Shown piece after piece: positions 43,248-51,624 of a stretch of DNA of 64,000 bases. The number at the start of each line of letters is the position of its first letter. The stretch's first letter is position 1. This DNA comes from an uncultured Lachnospiraceae bacterium (GTDB taxonomy: Bacteria > Bacillota > Clostridia > Lachnospirales > Lachnospiraceae), in contig CAJUAE010000008.1 of assembly GCA_910583965.1 (NCBI GenBank), forward strand, positions 1 through 64,000, given 5' to 3'. Below the pieces are notes generated by a model that was given only the letters and a program-made list of their open reading frames with translations, searched no databases and had not been told where the DNA came from. The position numbers were made by a program, and so were the translations under genes.

Positions 43248-46100
43248 ATGACACCAGGAAAAAAGAGGCAATTAAACTATGAGTTGCTGCGCATCATAGC
43301 AATGCTGATGATTGTGAGCTTGCATTATCTGAGCAAGGGCGGTATCTTGGGAGAACCTGCAAGAGTGAATATGAATGCGACAGGATATACAGCATGGCTG
43401 ATTGAGGCGTTTTGTATTGTGGCAGTCAATGTGTATGTGCTGATTAGCGGATACTTTGGCGTGGATGCGCGTGGAAGTAGAAAGAGACTGACCTTTCGAG
43501 AAGTGCTGAGAAGACCAATAAAGATATGGAAACAAACATTCTTTTACGCTATGCTTTTTGGCTGCGGTGCACTGATTATCGGTGCACAGAAGTTTGATCT
43601 TTATCAGTTTTTTTCCTATTGTTTTCCGATAGTGACAGAACATTATTGGTTTGCGTCGTCTTATATTGTTCTGTGCTTGCTAATGCCTTTTCTCAATGCA
43701 GGGATTTCTTATCTGGATCAGCGGGAGACAAGATATTTATTGTTGGGATTTTTACTGGTATTTAGTGTTTCAAAGACAGTGATTCCTATGCAACTTCCGT
43801 GGGATAAATATGGCTATGACAGCCTTTGGTTTGTGGTTCTTTATCTGACAGGGGCATACATAAGATATTATGAAACATGCCTTTCTGGAAAAAAGTGGAA
43901 GGCAGCGGCGTTATATTTTGGTAGTGTAGCAGCAATTTTCTTTTCTTTTTTCTTAATTCGGATCATCTATCTTAGAACAGGCAGCCTTGAAAAAATGATA
44001 CAATATGGTTATACGTATAATTTTTTCTTTTGTTACACTGGTGCGGTGGGACTGTTTCTTTTGTTTGCAGAAGGCAAAAAGGAACGAAGCAAAGCAAGAA
44101 CCTTTTTGGAGCGGTTTCGGAGACCGATTGAGCTGTTTTCAGGGGCAGCTTTTGGCGTCTATCTCATTCATGAGCATATCAATATTCGTTATGCATGGCC
44201 AAAGTGGTTACACTGTGAGGCACAGGTGGATAACTCTGTGCTGGGATTTCTAGGACATATGGTTTTTAGTGTGCTTGCGTTGTATCTAGTGTGCACTGTG
44301 ATAGAGTGGATTCGACAAAAGGGCAGTAGAACGATTCTTCCGGCGCTGATTTTACTGATTTATCCACTGCGTCATACCTGGATAGGACTGGATATGATGG
44401 ATGCGGGCTATGCACTTGGCAATTATCTTTTTTTTGATACATTGAATCCAATGTGGAAGCTGGCAACTTATCTGGCAAATGTGACTGGCGTGTTTTTGTC
44501 AAAACTTCCAGGGGGAGGCTGCTGGATTGGTATGAATCTATATTGTGGTCTGCTTGTTGGAGCAGTTGCTGCGTGGGTCTATCTGTTTTTGTGGAAACAT
44601 TATGCACAGAGAAAACAGTGGATGGGAACTGCGCTGTTTGTGGCAGAACTGACAGCACTCTCTTTATGTTGGGCACCAGTTGTAGTTTTGTACCATTATC
44701 TTGGCTATCTTGCCATGACAGTGGCAGTGCTTGTTTTGTACACGGCAATCAGAGATGGAAAAAAGAAAAATTTCATCATTGCAGGTGTTATTTTAGGGCT
44801 TTGTGTTGCTGTGAGAATGCCCAATGTCACTTATATGGCGTTGATTCTGCCTGTGTGGTGCAATTGTTTTTGGAAACGGGACAGTGATAAGAATTGGTTA
44901 CATTCGCTTGCTATGCACACACTATACTGCATTGGTGGATATCTGGTAGGGCTGTTTGTGCCACTGACAGTTATCACAATACGCTATGGTGTTGCTGCCT
45001 ATCCACGAATGATTGCTTCATTGTTTGGAATGACCAATGAGGCGACGGATTATAAACCAACAGCAATGCTTGGTGCAATGTTTGGGGATTATATTTTGTA
45101 TAGCGGATGGTTGTTATTATTTGTTGGCTTTATGGTTGTGGGTATGATTGCCTTTTATTTTATTCAAAAACTTGAAAGAAAGCAAACATTATCTCCAAAA
45201 GTGACACATATACTTAAAATTTTTTATTCGCTTCTGTTTTTAGTGTTTCTGCGCTTCTGTTATGGCAGGGGAATGTTTGATTTTAATTATACAGAATATT
45301 TTAGTATGTACAAGTGGGTGACAGTCTATTTGCTGATTGTATTTTGTCTGTGCATCTGGTGCCTGACAAATCCCAAAATAAACCAGAATTTAAAGCTGTG
45401 GGCAGTGTTTTTGCCGGTTATAATACTGATTACGCCGCTGGGGAGCAACAATGGACTTTATCCGATTATAAATAACCTTTTTCTAGTGTTTCCTGTCTCA
45501 ATATTGATGGCACGCGAGGCTTTTCGGAGAGCCTATCATGCAGGAACAATAGGTTTTGCATTTCGGTTTGTATTTGGAATGGTGCTTGTGTGTGTGACAG
45601 TTCAGAGTATTTTGTTTGGAATCAACTTTGTGTTTCATGATACACAGGCACATAGCGATGGACGGCAATTAGAATTACAATGTAGTGATAAGGGAACTGG
45701 TTTGTATGTGACAGCCGAGAAGGCAACAGCACTAGAAGAATTAGATATGTATTTATATCAGAATGCGCTAAATAAAAAACAAGTGATATTATATGGAGAT
45801 ATTCCGGCAATCGCTTATTTGTTTGATATGGCGCCTGCTATTTTTACAACATGGGTAGATTTGGATTCTAATAGCATAGAAATTTTGGAGGAAGAACTTC
45901 ACACGTTATCTAACAATAGGACAACTAGTAGTACACCTGTTATTATTTTGGGGCGCACAGCACTCGAGAATCAAACGCAAATAGAAAAACTGGCGTTACA
46001 AAAATATGAATTGATTTTGCAATTTGCCAGAGAAAATGGTTACAGACAATGCTTTCAGAATAAAGAGTACTGTGTGCTTGTTCAGAGTGAAACAAAATAA
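43248..46100 (+). CDS. Fusion of acyltransferase-3 and a GT-C-like membrane protein
   Basis: About 950 aa from ATG 43248 (GTGGGGA upstream). Residues 1-360 are an acyltransferase-3 domain: RQLNYELLRIIAMLMIVSLHYL with the catalytic histidine, WLIEAFCIVAVNVYVLISGYFG, EHYWFASSYIVLCLLMPFL and a closing FSGAAFGVYLIHEHINIRYAW. Residues 370-810 add a second set of about ten helices beginning DMMDAGYALGNYLFFDTLN, an acidic motif like those of GT-C transferases. Residues 810-950 are a soluble, probably external domain. The reading frame is continuous. It may both acylate and glycosylate the same glycan (inference). Confidence 0.8.
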   Translation: MTPGKKRQLNYELLRIIAMLMIVSLHYLSKGGILGEPARVNMNATGYTAWLIEAFCIVAVNVYVLISGYFGVDARGSRKRLTFREVLRRPIKIWKQTFFYAMLFGCGALIIGAQKFDLYQFFSYCFPIVTEHYWFASSYIVLCLLMPFLNAGISYLDQRETRYLLLGFLLVFSVSKTVIPMQLPWDKYGYDSLWFVVLYLTGAYIRYYETCLSGKKWKAAALYFGSVAAIFFSFFLIRIIYLRTGSLEKMIQYGYTYNFFFCYTGAVGLFLLFAEGKKERSKARTFLERFRRPIELFSGAAFGVYLIHEHINIRYAWPKWLHCEAQVDNSVLGFLGHMVFSVLALYLVCTVIEWIRQKGSRTILPALILLIYPLRHTWIGLDMMDAGYALGNYLFFDTLNPMWKLATYLANVTGVFLSKLPGGGCWIGMNLYCGLLVGAVAAWVYLFLWKHYAQRKQWMGTALFVAELTALSLCWAPVVVLYHYLGYLAMTVAVLVLYTAIRDGKKKNFIIAGVILGLCVAVRMPNVTYMALILPVWCNCFWKRDSDKNWLHSLAMHTLYCIGGYLVGLFVPLTVITIRYGVAAYPRMIASLFGMTNEATDYKPTAMLGAMFGDYILYSGWLLLFVGFMVVGMIAFYFIQKLERKQTLSPKVTHILKIFYSLLFLVFLRFCYGRGMFDFNYTEYFSMYKWVTVYLLIVFCLCIWCLTNPKINQNLKLWAVFLPVIILITPLGSNNGLYPIINNLFLVFPVSILMAREAFRRAYHAGTIGFAFRFVFGMVLVCVTVQSILFGINFVFHDTQAHSDGRQLELQCSDKGTGLYVTAEKATALEELDMYLYQNALNKKQVILYGDIPAIAYLFDMAPAIFTTWVDLDSNSIEILEEELHTLSNNRTTSSTPVIILGRTALENQTQIEKLALQKYELILQFARENGYRQCFQNKEYCVLVQSETK

Positions 46101-46150
46101 TGACATCGAAGGTTGAACAATAAATTACTGTTATAAATAGCTTTTTATTA

Positions 46151-46300
46151 AGTTACTTTTCACACCCGCGCCAAAGTAGTGGGAATCATGCGCCAAAATG
46201 CTTGCCTTTTAGCATTTTGTGTGCAAAATCTGTTATAATTCACACCTCAATAACTTATAACATGATAAAAACTGGCGTGGGTGTGAATTGTAACTTTATT
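46151..46300 (+). repeat. MITE-like element, tandem unit 1
   Basis: The period is exactly 150 bp. Terminal inverted repeats of 23 nt (46151-46173 and 46273-46295) match at 20 positions: AGTTAC..TTCACACCC at the left, GGGTGTGAATTGTAACT at the right. Inside lie hairpin AAAATGCT/AGCATTTT and TGTTATAAT, an extended -10-like promoter. The block GTTATAATTCACACC (46232-46246) can also pair with the right arm, so two folds compete. No transposase is encoded. Confidence 0.85.
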
Positions 46301-46450
46301 AGTTACTTTTCACACCCGCGCCAAAGTAGTGGGAATCATGCGCCAAAATGCTTGCCTTTTAGCATTTTGTGTGCAAAATCTGTTATAATTCACACCTCAA
46401 TAACTTATAACATGATAAAAACTGGCGTGGGTGTGAATTGTAACTTTATT
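46301..46450 (+). repeat. MITE-like element, tandem unit 2
   Basis: Identical to unit 1 over 150 bp, implying a recent duplication or tandem insertion. TTATT occurs before, between and after the units and may be a target duplication. It carries the same TGTTATAAT box, directed toward wecE. Confidence 0.85.
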
Positions 46451-46567
46451 AATGAACAGTTATGCATATTAGCGCCAAAATCTTGCCAAAATCATATTAA
46501 AAGAGTACAATAAAGCGAGGAATAACTTACCAAATTTCGGAAATTGTGGAAAGGCATGGTTATCAGA

Positions 46568-47698
46568 ATGATTAATTTTAATGTACCACCATTTACAGGC
46601 AAAGAACTAGAATATATTAGGCAGGCGGTTGAAAATCAAAAAATATGTGGAGATGGACCATTCACACAGAAATGTAGTGCATGGATTGAAGAAAAAACGG
46701 GCGCGGCGAAGTGTCTATTAACACCCTCTTGCACGCAAGCAAACGAGCTTGCGGCATTACTGATTGACATTAAGGAAGGAGATGAGGTTATATTGCCTTC
46801 CTACACTTTTGTGTCAACCGCAGATTCCTTTGTGCTGCGTGGTGCAAAGGCAGTGTTTGTTGATATCCGTCCTGATACCATGAACATTGATGAAACATTA
46901 ATTGAACAGGCCATTACAGAGCGCACAAGGGCGATCTTGCCAGTTCATTATGCAGGAGTGGCATGTGAGATGGATGCGATTATGGAAATTGCAAGGCGGC
47001 ATCATCTGTTTGTGGTGGAAGATGCAGCGCAGGGAATTGCGGCAACTTACAAAGGAAAGGCGCTTGGTGCAATCGGTGATTTTGGCTGCTATTCTTTTCA
47101 TGAAACCAAAAATGTGAGCATGGGAGAGGGCGGTGCACTACTGATTCAGGATGAAAAATACATTAGTGAGGCAGAGATTATTCGGGAGAAAGGAACAAAT
47201 CGTTCGCAATATTATAGAGGTCAGATTGATAAATATCGTTGGATGAACTATGGTTCATCCTATCTGCCAAGTGACATGAATGCAGCATATCTTTGGGCGC
47301 AGATCGAACAGATAGATAGGATTACACAAAAACGTCTGCTGTTGTGGAGACAGTATGATGCGCTGTTACGTCCACTTCAGGAGCGCGGACTTTTAGCGTT
47401 ACCAACTGTGCCAGAGGGCTGTGTGCACAATGGGCATATGTATTATATCAAGACAAAGGATATGGAAGAACGCACCCAGTTGATTGCATTTTTGAAAGAA
47501 AACGGCATTATGGCTGTATTTCACTATGTTCCGCTACACTCAGCGCCAGCGGGGCTTAAGTTTGGACGATTTTCTGGGGAGGATATCTATACAACCCGGG
47601 AAAGTGAACGTCTTCTGCGTCTGCCAATGTATTATGCACTGACATCAGGCGAAGTGGACTATATTGTTAGTAAAGTGAAGGAGTTCTATCACGTATGA
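46568..47698 (+). CDS. wecE: dTDP-4-amino-4,6-dideoxygalactose transaminase (WecE/RffA-like)
   Basis: 376 aa from ATG 46568, where the family N-terminus begins (MINFNVPPFTGKELEYI); starts at 46544/46556 are possible. KICGDGPFTQKC, LLTPSCTQANELAALL, ILPSYTFVSTADSFVLRG and SFHETKNVSMGEGG with the PLP lysine are WecE signatures. It aminates dTDP-4-keto-6-deoxyglucose to dTDP-Fuc4N. The GNAT at 49661 could acetylate it. It overlaps the next gene by 4 bp (ATGA). Confidence 0.9.
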   Translation: MINFNVPPFTGKELEYIRQAVENQKICGDGPFTQKCSAWIEEKTGAAKCLLTPSCTQANELAALLIDIKEGDEVILPSYTFVSTADSFVLRGAKAVFVDIRPDTMNIDETLIEQAITERTRAILPVHYAGVACEMDAIMEIARRHHLFVVEDAAQGIAATYKGKALGAIGDFGCYSFHETKNVSMGEGGALLIQDEKYISEAEIIREKGTNRSQYYRGQIDKYRWMNYGSSYLPSDMNAAYLWAQIEQIDRITQKRLLLWRQYDALLRPLQERGLLALPTVPEGCVHNGHMYYIKTKDMEERTQLIAFLKENGIMAVFHYVPLHSAPAGLKFGRFSGEDIYTTRESERLLRLPMYYALTSGEVDYIVSKVKEFYHV

Positions 47699-49584
47699 TG
47701 GATGACCGCACCAAAGGAAAGGCAGTAAAAGTGTGTGGTGCACTGATTTTTACGTTCTCGCTCGCACTGTTTTTGTCTGCCCAATTTGATTTTTATTATG
47801 ATCTGAATGATGACACCATGATCAAGGATATTGTGTCAGGGGCATATACAGGCCAATCGAGCGGTTACTGTATTCAGATGTTGTATCCTTTGGCGTGGTG
47901 TATTGCGCTTTGTTACAGAGCCATTCCAACAGTTCCATGGTATGGCTTGTTTTTGTGCCTGTGTCAATTTGGCGTGATTTTTCTAATTTCCGTAAGGTTA
48001 TTGTTTATTACAAAGCGTATACGGACGAAACTTTTGGCGCTTGGGGTAGAGGCAGCGTTAGTAATTGGATTATTTTTGAGAGAGCTTGTGGTGATACAGT
48101 ACAGTGTCACAGCAGGAATTTGTATGGCAGGGGCAGTGTTTTTGTTTGTCACAGTAGAAAATGCTGATAAGTCTTCTGTGTTTTTTCGCAGAAATCTTAT
48201 TCCACTGTTGCTTGTAGTGTTGTCTTTTTTAATTCGGATAGAAGTTTGTATTATGCTTATGCCATTTTTATTACTTGCAGGGCTTATGCGATGGTGTGGA
48301 GAGGAACGTATTTTTACAGCAGTAAATTTTAGAAAATATTTAATGCTTGTCGGCACAGCGATTTTGGGTATGGCAGCGGCGTACTGTGTTGATTTGGTGG
48401 CATATCAAGGAAGTGAATGGAGCAATTTTCGGAGTTTTTTTGATGCGCGAACAAAATTGTATGATTTTTATGGTTTACCAGATTACACAGATAATCAAGC
48501 GTTCTATGAATCGATTGGATTGTCACAAGAGTCTTACACACTGCTTGAAAACTATAATTTTGCATTAGATGAATCGATTGATACTTGGCGGTTAGAAGCG
48601 ATTGTCAATTATCAGGAACAAAGTGCCAAGACCTCTAATTATGGAGATGGATTGAGAAATACGTTTGGATTTGTCAGCAAAAATAGTGTGCGGGAAGCAT
48701 TGTGGCGATACAAAGATCAGATTTTAAAAGATTTAAAAATAATAAAAAATGCTGTTTTGCATCAGATATCTGATTCAGGGATTCCTGCAGGATTAGGTGT
48801 TCGTATGGCGGTGGCTTTTTTATATATGGTGTATGTTATTGTCTGTATTATTCCGGCGACAGGAAAGCAGCGAGTGCTTGCAATCTTTAAAGTTATATGT
48901 CTTTTTGGTATTCGGGGGTTTTTGTGGCTGTATTTATATATGGTGGACAGGTTGTTGGACCGCGTTACAATACCATTGTTGTTGTTAGAGTTTGTAATGC
49001 TGATTGCATTTGTGCTCTGTGATGGTCATTTTAGAAAAAATAACAAAACAGTAAAATATATGTTGTACATTTTGTGTGTTGCAGGATTTCTTGCAGTGTC
49101 TGTAGGAAATTTTCAGAGCGTGTACAAGGAATATCAAAATAGAGCACAGGCAGATGCACGTTGGAATGCGTTGATGGATTATTGCCGAAAAAATGGAAAT
49201 AATTATTATATCGTGGATGTATATTCCTCTACTTCTTATCAAGGAACTCCTTATTCAGAGAAGATATTTGCCAACAAGAGCAGTTCTTATAAAAATTTTG
49301 ATATCTGTGGTGGGTGGGCAGCAAAAAGTCCACTGGCTAGGCGCAAATTGGAACGACATCATTTTAAAGATATTCAAAATGCGTTGTATAACCCTAAAAA
49401 CAGGAATACAACAAAAGCATATTTTGTAGTAAAGCCAAACCAGAAATTGGGTTGGTTGACACAGTATTACAAAAAGCGCGGTATGACAGTGCGCACAGAA
49501 TGTGTTGATCAAGTTCAGACAGTATCTGGCGTACATGCATTTGATATTGTCGCAATCAAACAACAATCAACACCCCCACAGTGA
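47695..49584 (+). CDS. Polytopic GT-C-like membrane protein, unknown substrate
   Basis: 629 aa, coupled to wecE by ATGA overlap. A first helix leads to an external FYYDLNDDTMIKDIVSGAYTG, an acidic loop typical of GT-C folds, then about ten helices to residue 490 and a C-terminal soluble domain of about 140 residues. No exact family recognised. Coupling to wecE and a downstream GtrB-like gene suggests it adds a sugar from a polyprenyl-phosphate donor on the outer face (inference). Confidence 0.6.
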   Translation: MMDDRTKGKAVKVCGALIFTFSLALFLSAQFDFYYDLNDDTMIKDIVSGAYTGQSSGYCIQMLYPLAWCIALCYRAIPTVPWYGLFLCLCQFGVIFLISVRLLFITKRIRTKLLALGVEAALVIGLFLRELVVIQYSVTAGICMAGAVFLFVTVENADKSSVFFRRNLIPLLLVVLSFLIRIEVCIMLMPFLLLAGLMRWCGEERIFTAVNFRKYLMLVGTAILGMAAAYCVDLVAYQGSEWSNFRSFFDARTKLYDFYGLPDYTDNQAFYESIGLSQESYTLLENYNFALDESIDTWRLEAIVNYQEQSAKTSNYGDGLRNTFGFVSKNSVREALWRYKDQILKDLKIIKNAVLHQISDSGIPAGLGVRMAVAFLYMVYVIVCIIPATGKQRVLAIFKVICLFGIRGFLWLYLYMVDRLLDRVTIPLLLLEFVMLIAFVLCDGHFRKNNKTVKYMLYILCVAGFLAVSVGNFQSVYKEYQNRAQADARWNALMDYCRKNGNNYYIVDVYSSTSYQGTPYSEKIFANKSSSYKNFDICGGWAAKSPLARRKLERHHFKDIQNALYNPKNRNTTKAYFVVKPNQKLGWLTQYYKKRGMTVRTECVDQVQTVSGVHAFDIVAIKQQSTPPQ

Positions 49585-49660
49585 GCAACATTTGGCAAAT
49601 GTCTGCTTCACAGTTGTTTGGTTCATTGCTTGCGGGAATAAAACAGACAGAGGAGATTTT

Positions 49661-50203
49661 ATGGAGCCATTGAGAAAAGATTTGATTTTAAAAGGAGCGC
49701 AGATTTATTTAAGGCCAATTTGTGCCGCGGATACAGACAGAGTTGTAAGATGGAGAAATGATAAGAATGTAGTAAAGAATTTTATTTATCGGATTCCTCT
49801 TTCTAAGGAAGCACATTTGGATTGGCTAAAGAATAAAGTAGAACAGGGGTTTGTGCATCAGTTTGTTATTTGTGAAAATGTGAATGATATGCCACTTGGT
49901 AGCATCTACCTGCAAAATTTTGAGGCAGAGCACAAAAAGGCAGAGGAAGGTATCTTTCTCGGAGAGGAGGCATATGGAAAAGGAATTGGCACAGAGGCAG
50001 CAAAACTAATGTTAAAATATGCCTTTGATCAACTATGTCTGCACAAGGTTGTGGCGCGTGTGTTGGCGTATAATCAGGCAAGTGTGCGAATGCACGAGAA
50101 AGCAGGATATGTGCAGGAGGCATATTTTAGACAAGAACTATTTCTTGATGGAAAATATGAGGATTTAATCTTTTTTGGTGCAATTAATCCTTTCGATAAA
50201 TAG
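49661..50203 (+). CDS. GNAT acetyltransferase, RimJ/RimL-like
   Basis: 180 aa from ATG 49661, 5 nt after AGGAG; the longer frame from 49502 overlaps the upstream gene. AQIYLRPICAADTDRVVRWRNDKNVVKNF, the acetyl-CoA loop FLGEEAYGKGIGTEAAKLML and YNQASVRMHEKAGYVQEAYFR are standard. By position near wecE it is the likely Fuc4N acetyltransferase (WecD role), but sequence alone does not show the acceptor. Confidence 0.8.
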   Translation: MEPLRKDLILKGAQIYLRPICAADTDRVVRWRNDKNVVKNFIYRIPLSKEAHLDWLKNKVEQGFVHQFVICENVNDMPLGSIYLQNFEAEHKKAEEGIFLGEEAYGKGIGTEAAKLMLKYAFDQLCLHKVVARVLAYNQASVRMHEKAGYVQEAYFRQELFLDGKYEDLIFFGAINPFDK

Positions 50204-50300
50204 TATACCTATACACTAAATATTAAAGAACTAGCACGTTGATTTGCCTGGTTGTTCTTTTACAAAAGGGCATTGTTTTTTTGCAATTTAGTGTACTAGC

Positions 50301-50330
50301 GGTCAAAAAGATTGACCAGTTTGGTATAAT
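50301..50330 (+). promoter_or_regulatory. Palindrome and -10 box upstream of GtrB-like gene
   Basis: GGTCAAAAAGATTGACC (50301-50317) is a 6-bp inverted repeat with a 5-nt centre, followed 7 nt later by TATAAT (50325-50330). No good -35 is visible: the palindrome occupies that place, so a regulator may bind there. A CCGCTTTGCGG hairpin (near 50361) follows in the leader. Confidence 0.45.
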
Positions 50331-50416
50331 AAGACGTGCATATCCGCATATGATATTATGCCGCTTTGCGGTTGTGGATAGCACAATAACTGTAGAACAA
50401 AAAAGGAATTATCAAA

Positions 50417-51385
50417 ATGAGTAAAATAAGTTTTGTCATTCCCTGCTACCGGAGTGCAAAGACGCTTGAGGGAGTTGTGGCAGAAATAAGGGAAACCATG
50501 CAAAGTATGACAACATATGAGTACGATATTTTCTTAGTAAACGACTGTTCGCCTGATGATACCTACGAGGTTATCACTGCGCTTGCACAAAAATATAAAA
50601 ATATATCGGGAATTAGTCTGGCAAAGAATTTTGGACAGCATGCAGCACTTATGGCGGGATTGCATAAGGCAGATGGAGACATTGTTGTCTGCCTAGATGA
50701 TGACGGGCAGACTCCCGCTGACGAGGTTGGAAAGCTGATAGACGGTATAGAGCAGGGCAGTGATGTAGTCTATGCAAGCTATGACAATAAAAAGCACAGT
50801 GCATTTCGCAATTTTGGAACTTGGATGAATGATATTATGACAAGGATTATGCTTGGAAAGCCAAAAGATCTGCACTTGACAAGTTATTTTGCAGCAAGGC
50901 GGTTTGTGATTGACAGTATGCTGGAATACGAGAACAGTTATCCTTATATTATTGGTTTGGTGCTGCGCTCCACAAGAAATATTACAAATGTTTCGGTGCA
51001 GCACAGAAGCCGTGAAGTAGGTACTTCTGGCTACACAATGAAAAAGCTAATGGCGCTTTGGTTTAATGGGTTTACAGCATTTTCAATTCTGCCCCTAAGA
51101 ATTGCAACTATCACAGGAGTTACTTTTGCCAGTGGAGGATTTCTCTATGGAATCTATACGATTATTAAGAAAATTGTAAATCCTGAAGTGCCAATGGGAT
51201 TTAGTTCCCTAATGGCAGCAATTGTCTTTATTGGCGGAATGCTTATGATAATGTTAGGGTTAATTGGGGAATACATCGGACGAATTTATATCAGTATCAA
51301 TAATTCTCCGCAATATGTAATTCGCGAGGAAACAGACATTGAAGCATATTCTAATTCGGACAGCAATCAAAATCGTGAAAAGTAA
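50417..51385 (+). CDS. Membrane GT2, GtrB/ArnC-like polyprenyl-phosphate sugar synthase
   Basis: 322 aa behind AAGGAA. ISFVIPCYRSAKTLEGVV, VNDCSPDDT, LAKNFGQHAALMAGLHKADG and the metal motif CLDDDGQTPADEVG; two C-terminal helices (about residues 220-290). The NFGQHAALMAGL block is close to ArnC-type enzymes. It would load one sugar, perhaps Fuc4NAc from the neighbouring wecE pathway, onto polyprenyl phosphate for a GT-C enzyme (inference). Confidence 0.85.
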   Translation: MSKISFVIPCYRSAKTLEGVVAEIRETMQSMTTYEYDIFLVNDCSPDDTYEVITALAQKYKNISGISLAKNFGQHAALMAGLHKADGDIVVCLDDDGQTPADEVGKLIDGIEQGSDVVYASYDNKKHSAFRNFGTWMNDIMTRIMLGKPKDLHLTSYFAARRFVIDSMLEYENSYPYIIGLVLRSTRNITNVSVQHRSREVGTSGYTMKKLMALWFNGFTAFSILPLRIATITGVTFASGGFLYGIYTIIKKIVNPEVPMGFSSLMAAIVFIGGMLMIMLGLIGEYIGRIYISINNSPQYVIREETDIEAYSNSDSNQNREK

Positions 51386-51399
51386 CATAGAAGCTACCG

Positions 51400-51530
51400 C
51401 TCACTCGTCTATGAAAGTCGTGAAAGTGTGCGTCATAATGCTTGTACTTTCGTATTTGATGTGCAAATTTGATGTCGTTTATGTCTCTGATAAATAAAAT
51501 TGTGTAAAATCAGATAGGGCGTGAACAGGA
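51400..51530 (+). repeat. Degenerate relative of the MITE-like element
   Basis: TGCGTCATAATGCTTGTACTTT and GATGTGCAAAT align with the corresponding internal blocks of the 46151 element (TGCGCCAAAATGCTTG, TGTGTGCAAAA), and AGGGCGTGAACAGG may be a decayed right arm. Roughly 70% identity over about 45 nt by eye. It sits upstream of the Wzy-like gene's promoter. Confidence 0.5.
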
Positions 51531-51548
51531 ACACTGAGAAAGCTTTTG

Positions 51549-51577
51549 TTGTATTCGTATTTGTAATGTGCTATACT
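51549..51577 (+). promoter_or_regulatory. Predicted SigA-type promoter for the Wzy-like gene
   Basis: TTGTAT (51549-51554), 17-nt spacer, TATACT (51572-51577). It lies about 50 nt before the start codon at 51625. Confidence 0.55.
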
Positions 51578-51624
51578 CTAAACGCAAAGGAAAATGTTAC
51601 CAATAATTTTTAGAAGGGTAGGGT

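Larger units (their letters stand above)
46101..46567. other. Intergenic region with tandem MITE-like repeat
   Basis: 467 bp dominated by the two 150-bp repeats (46151-46450). An open frame of about 100 codons through them is simply the repeat read twice and has no ribosome binding site. After 46450 the sequence is AT-rich with no feature other than the leader to wecE. Confidence 0.6.

Noticed and set aside
46202..46513. A ~100-codon frame in the wecE leader
   Set aside because: It is the 150-bp tandem repeat translated twice; no binding site and no independent support.
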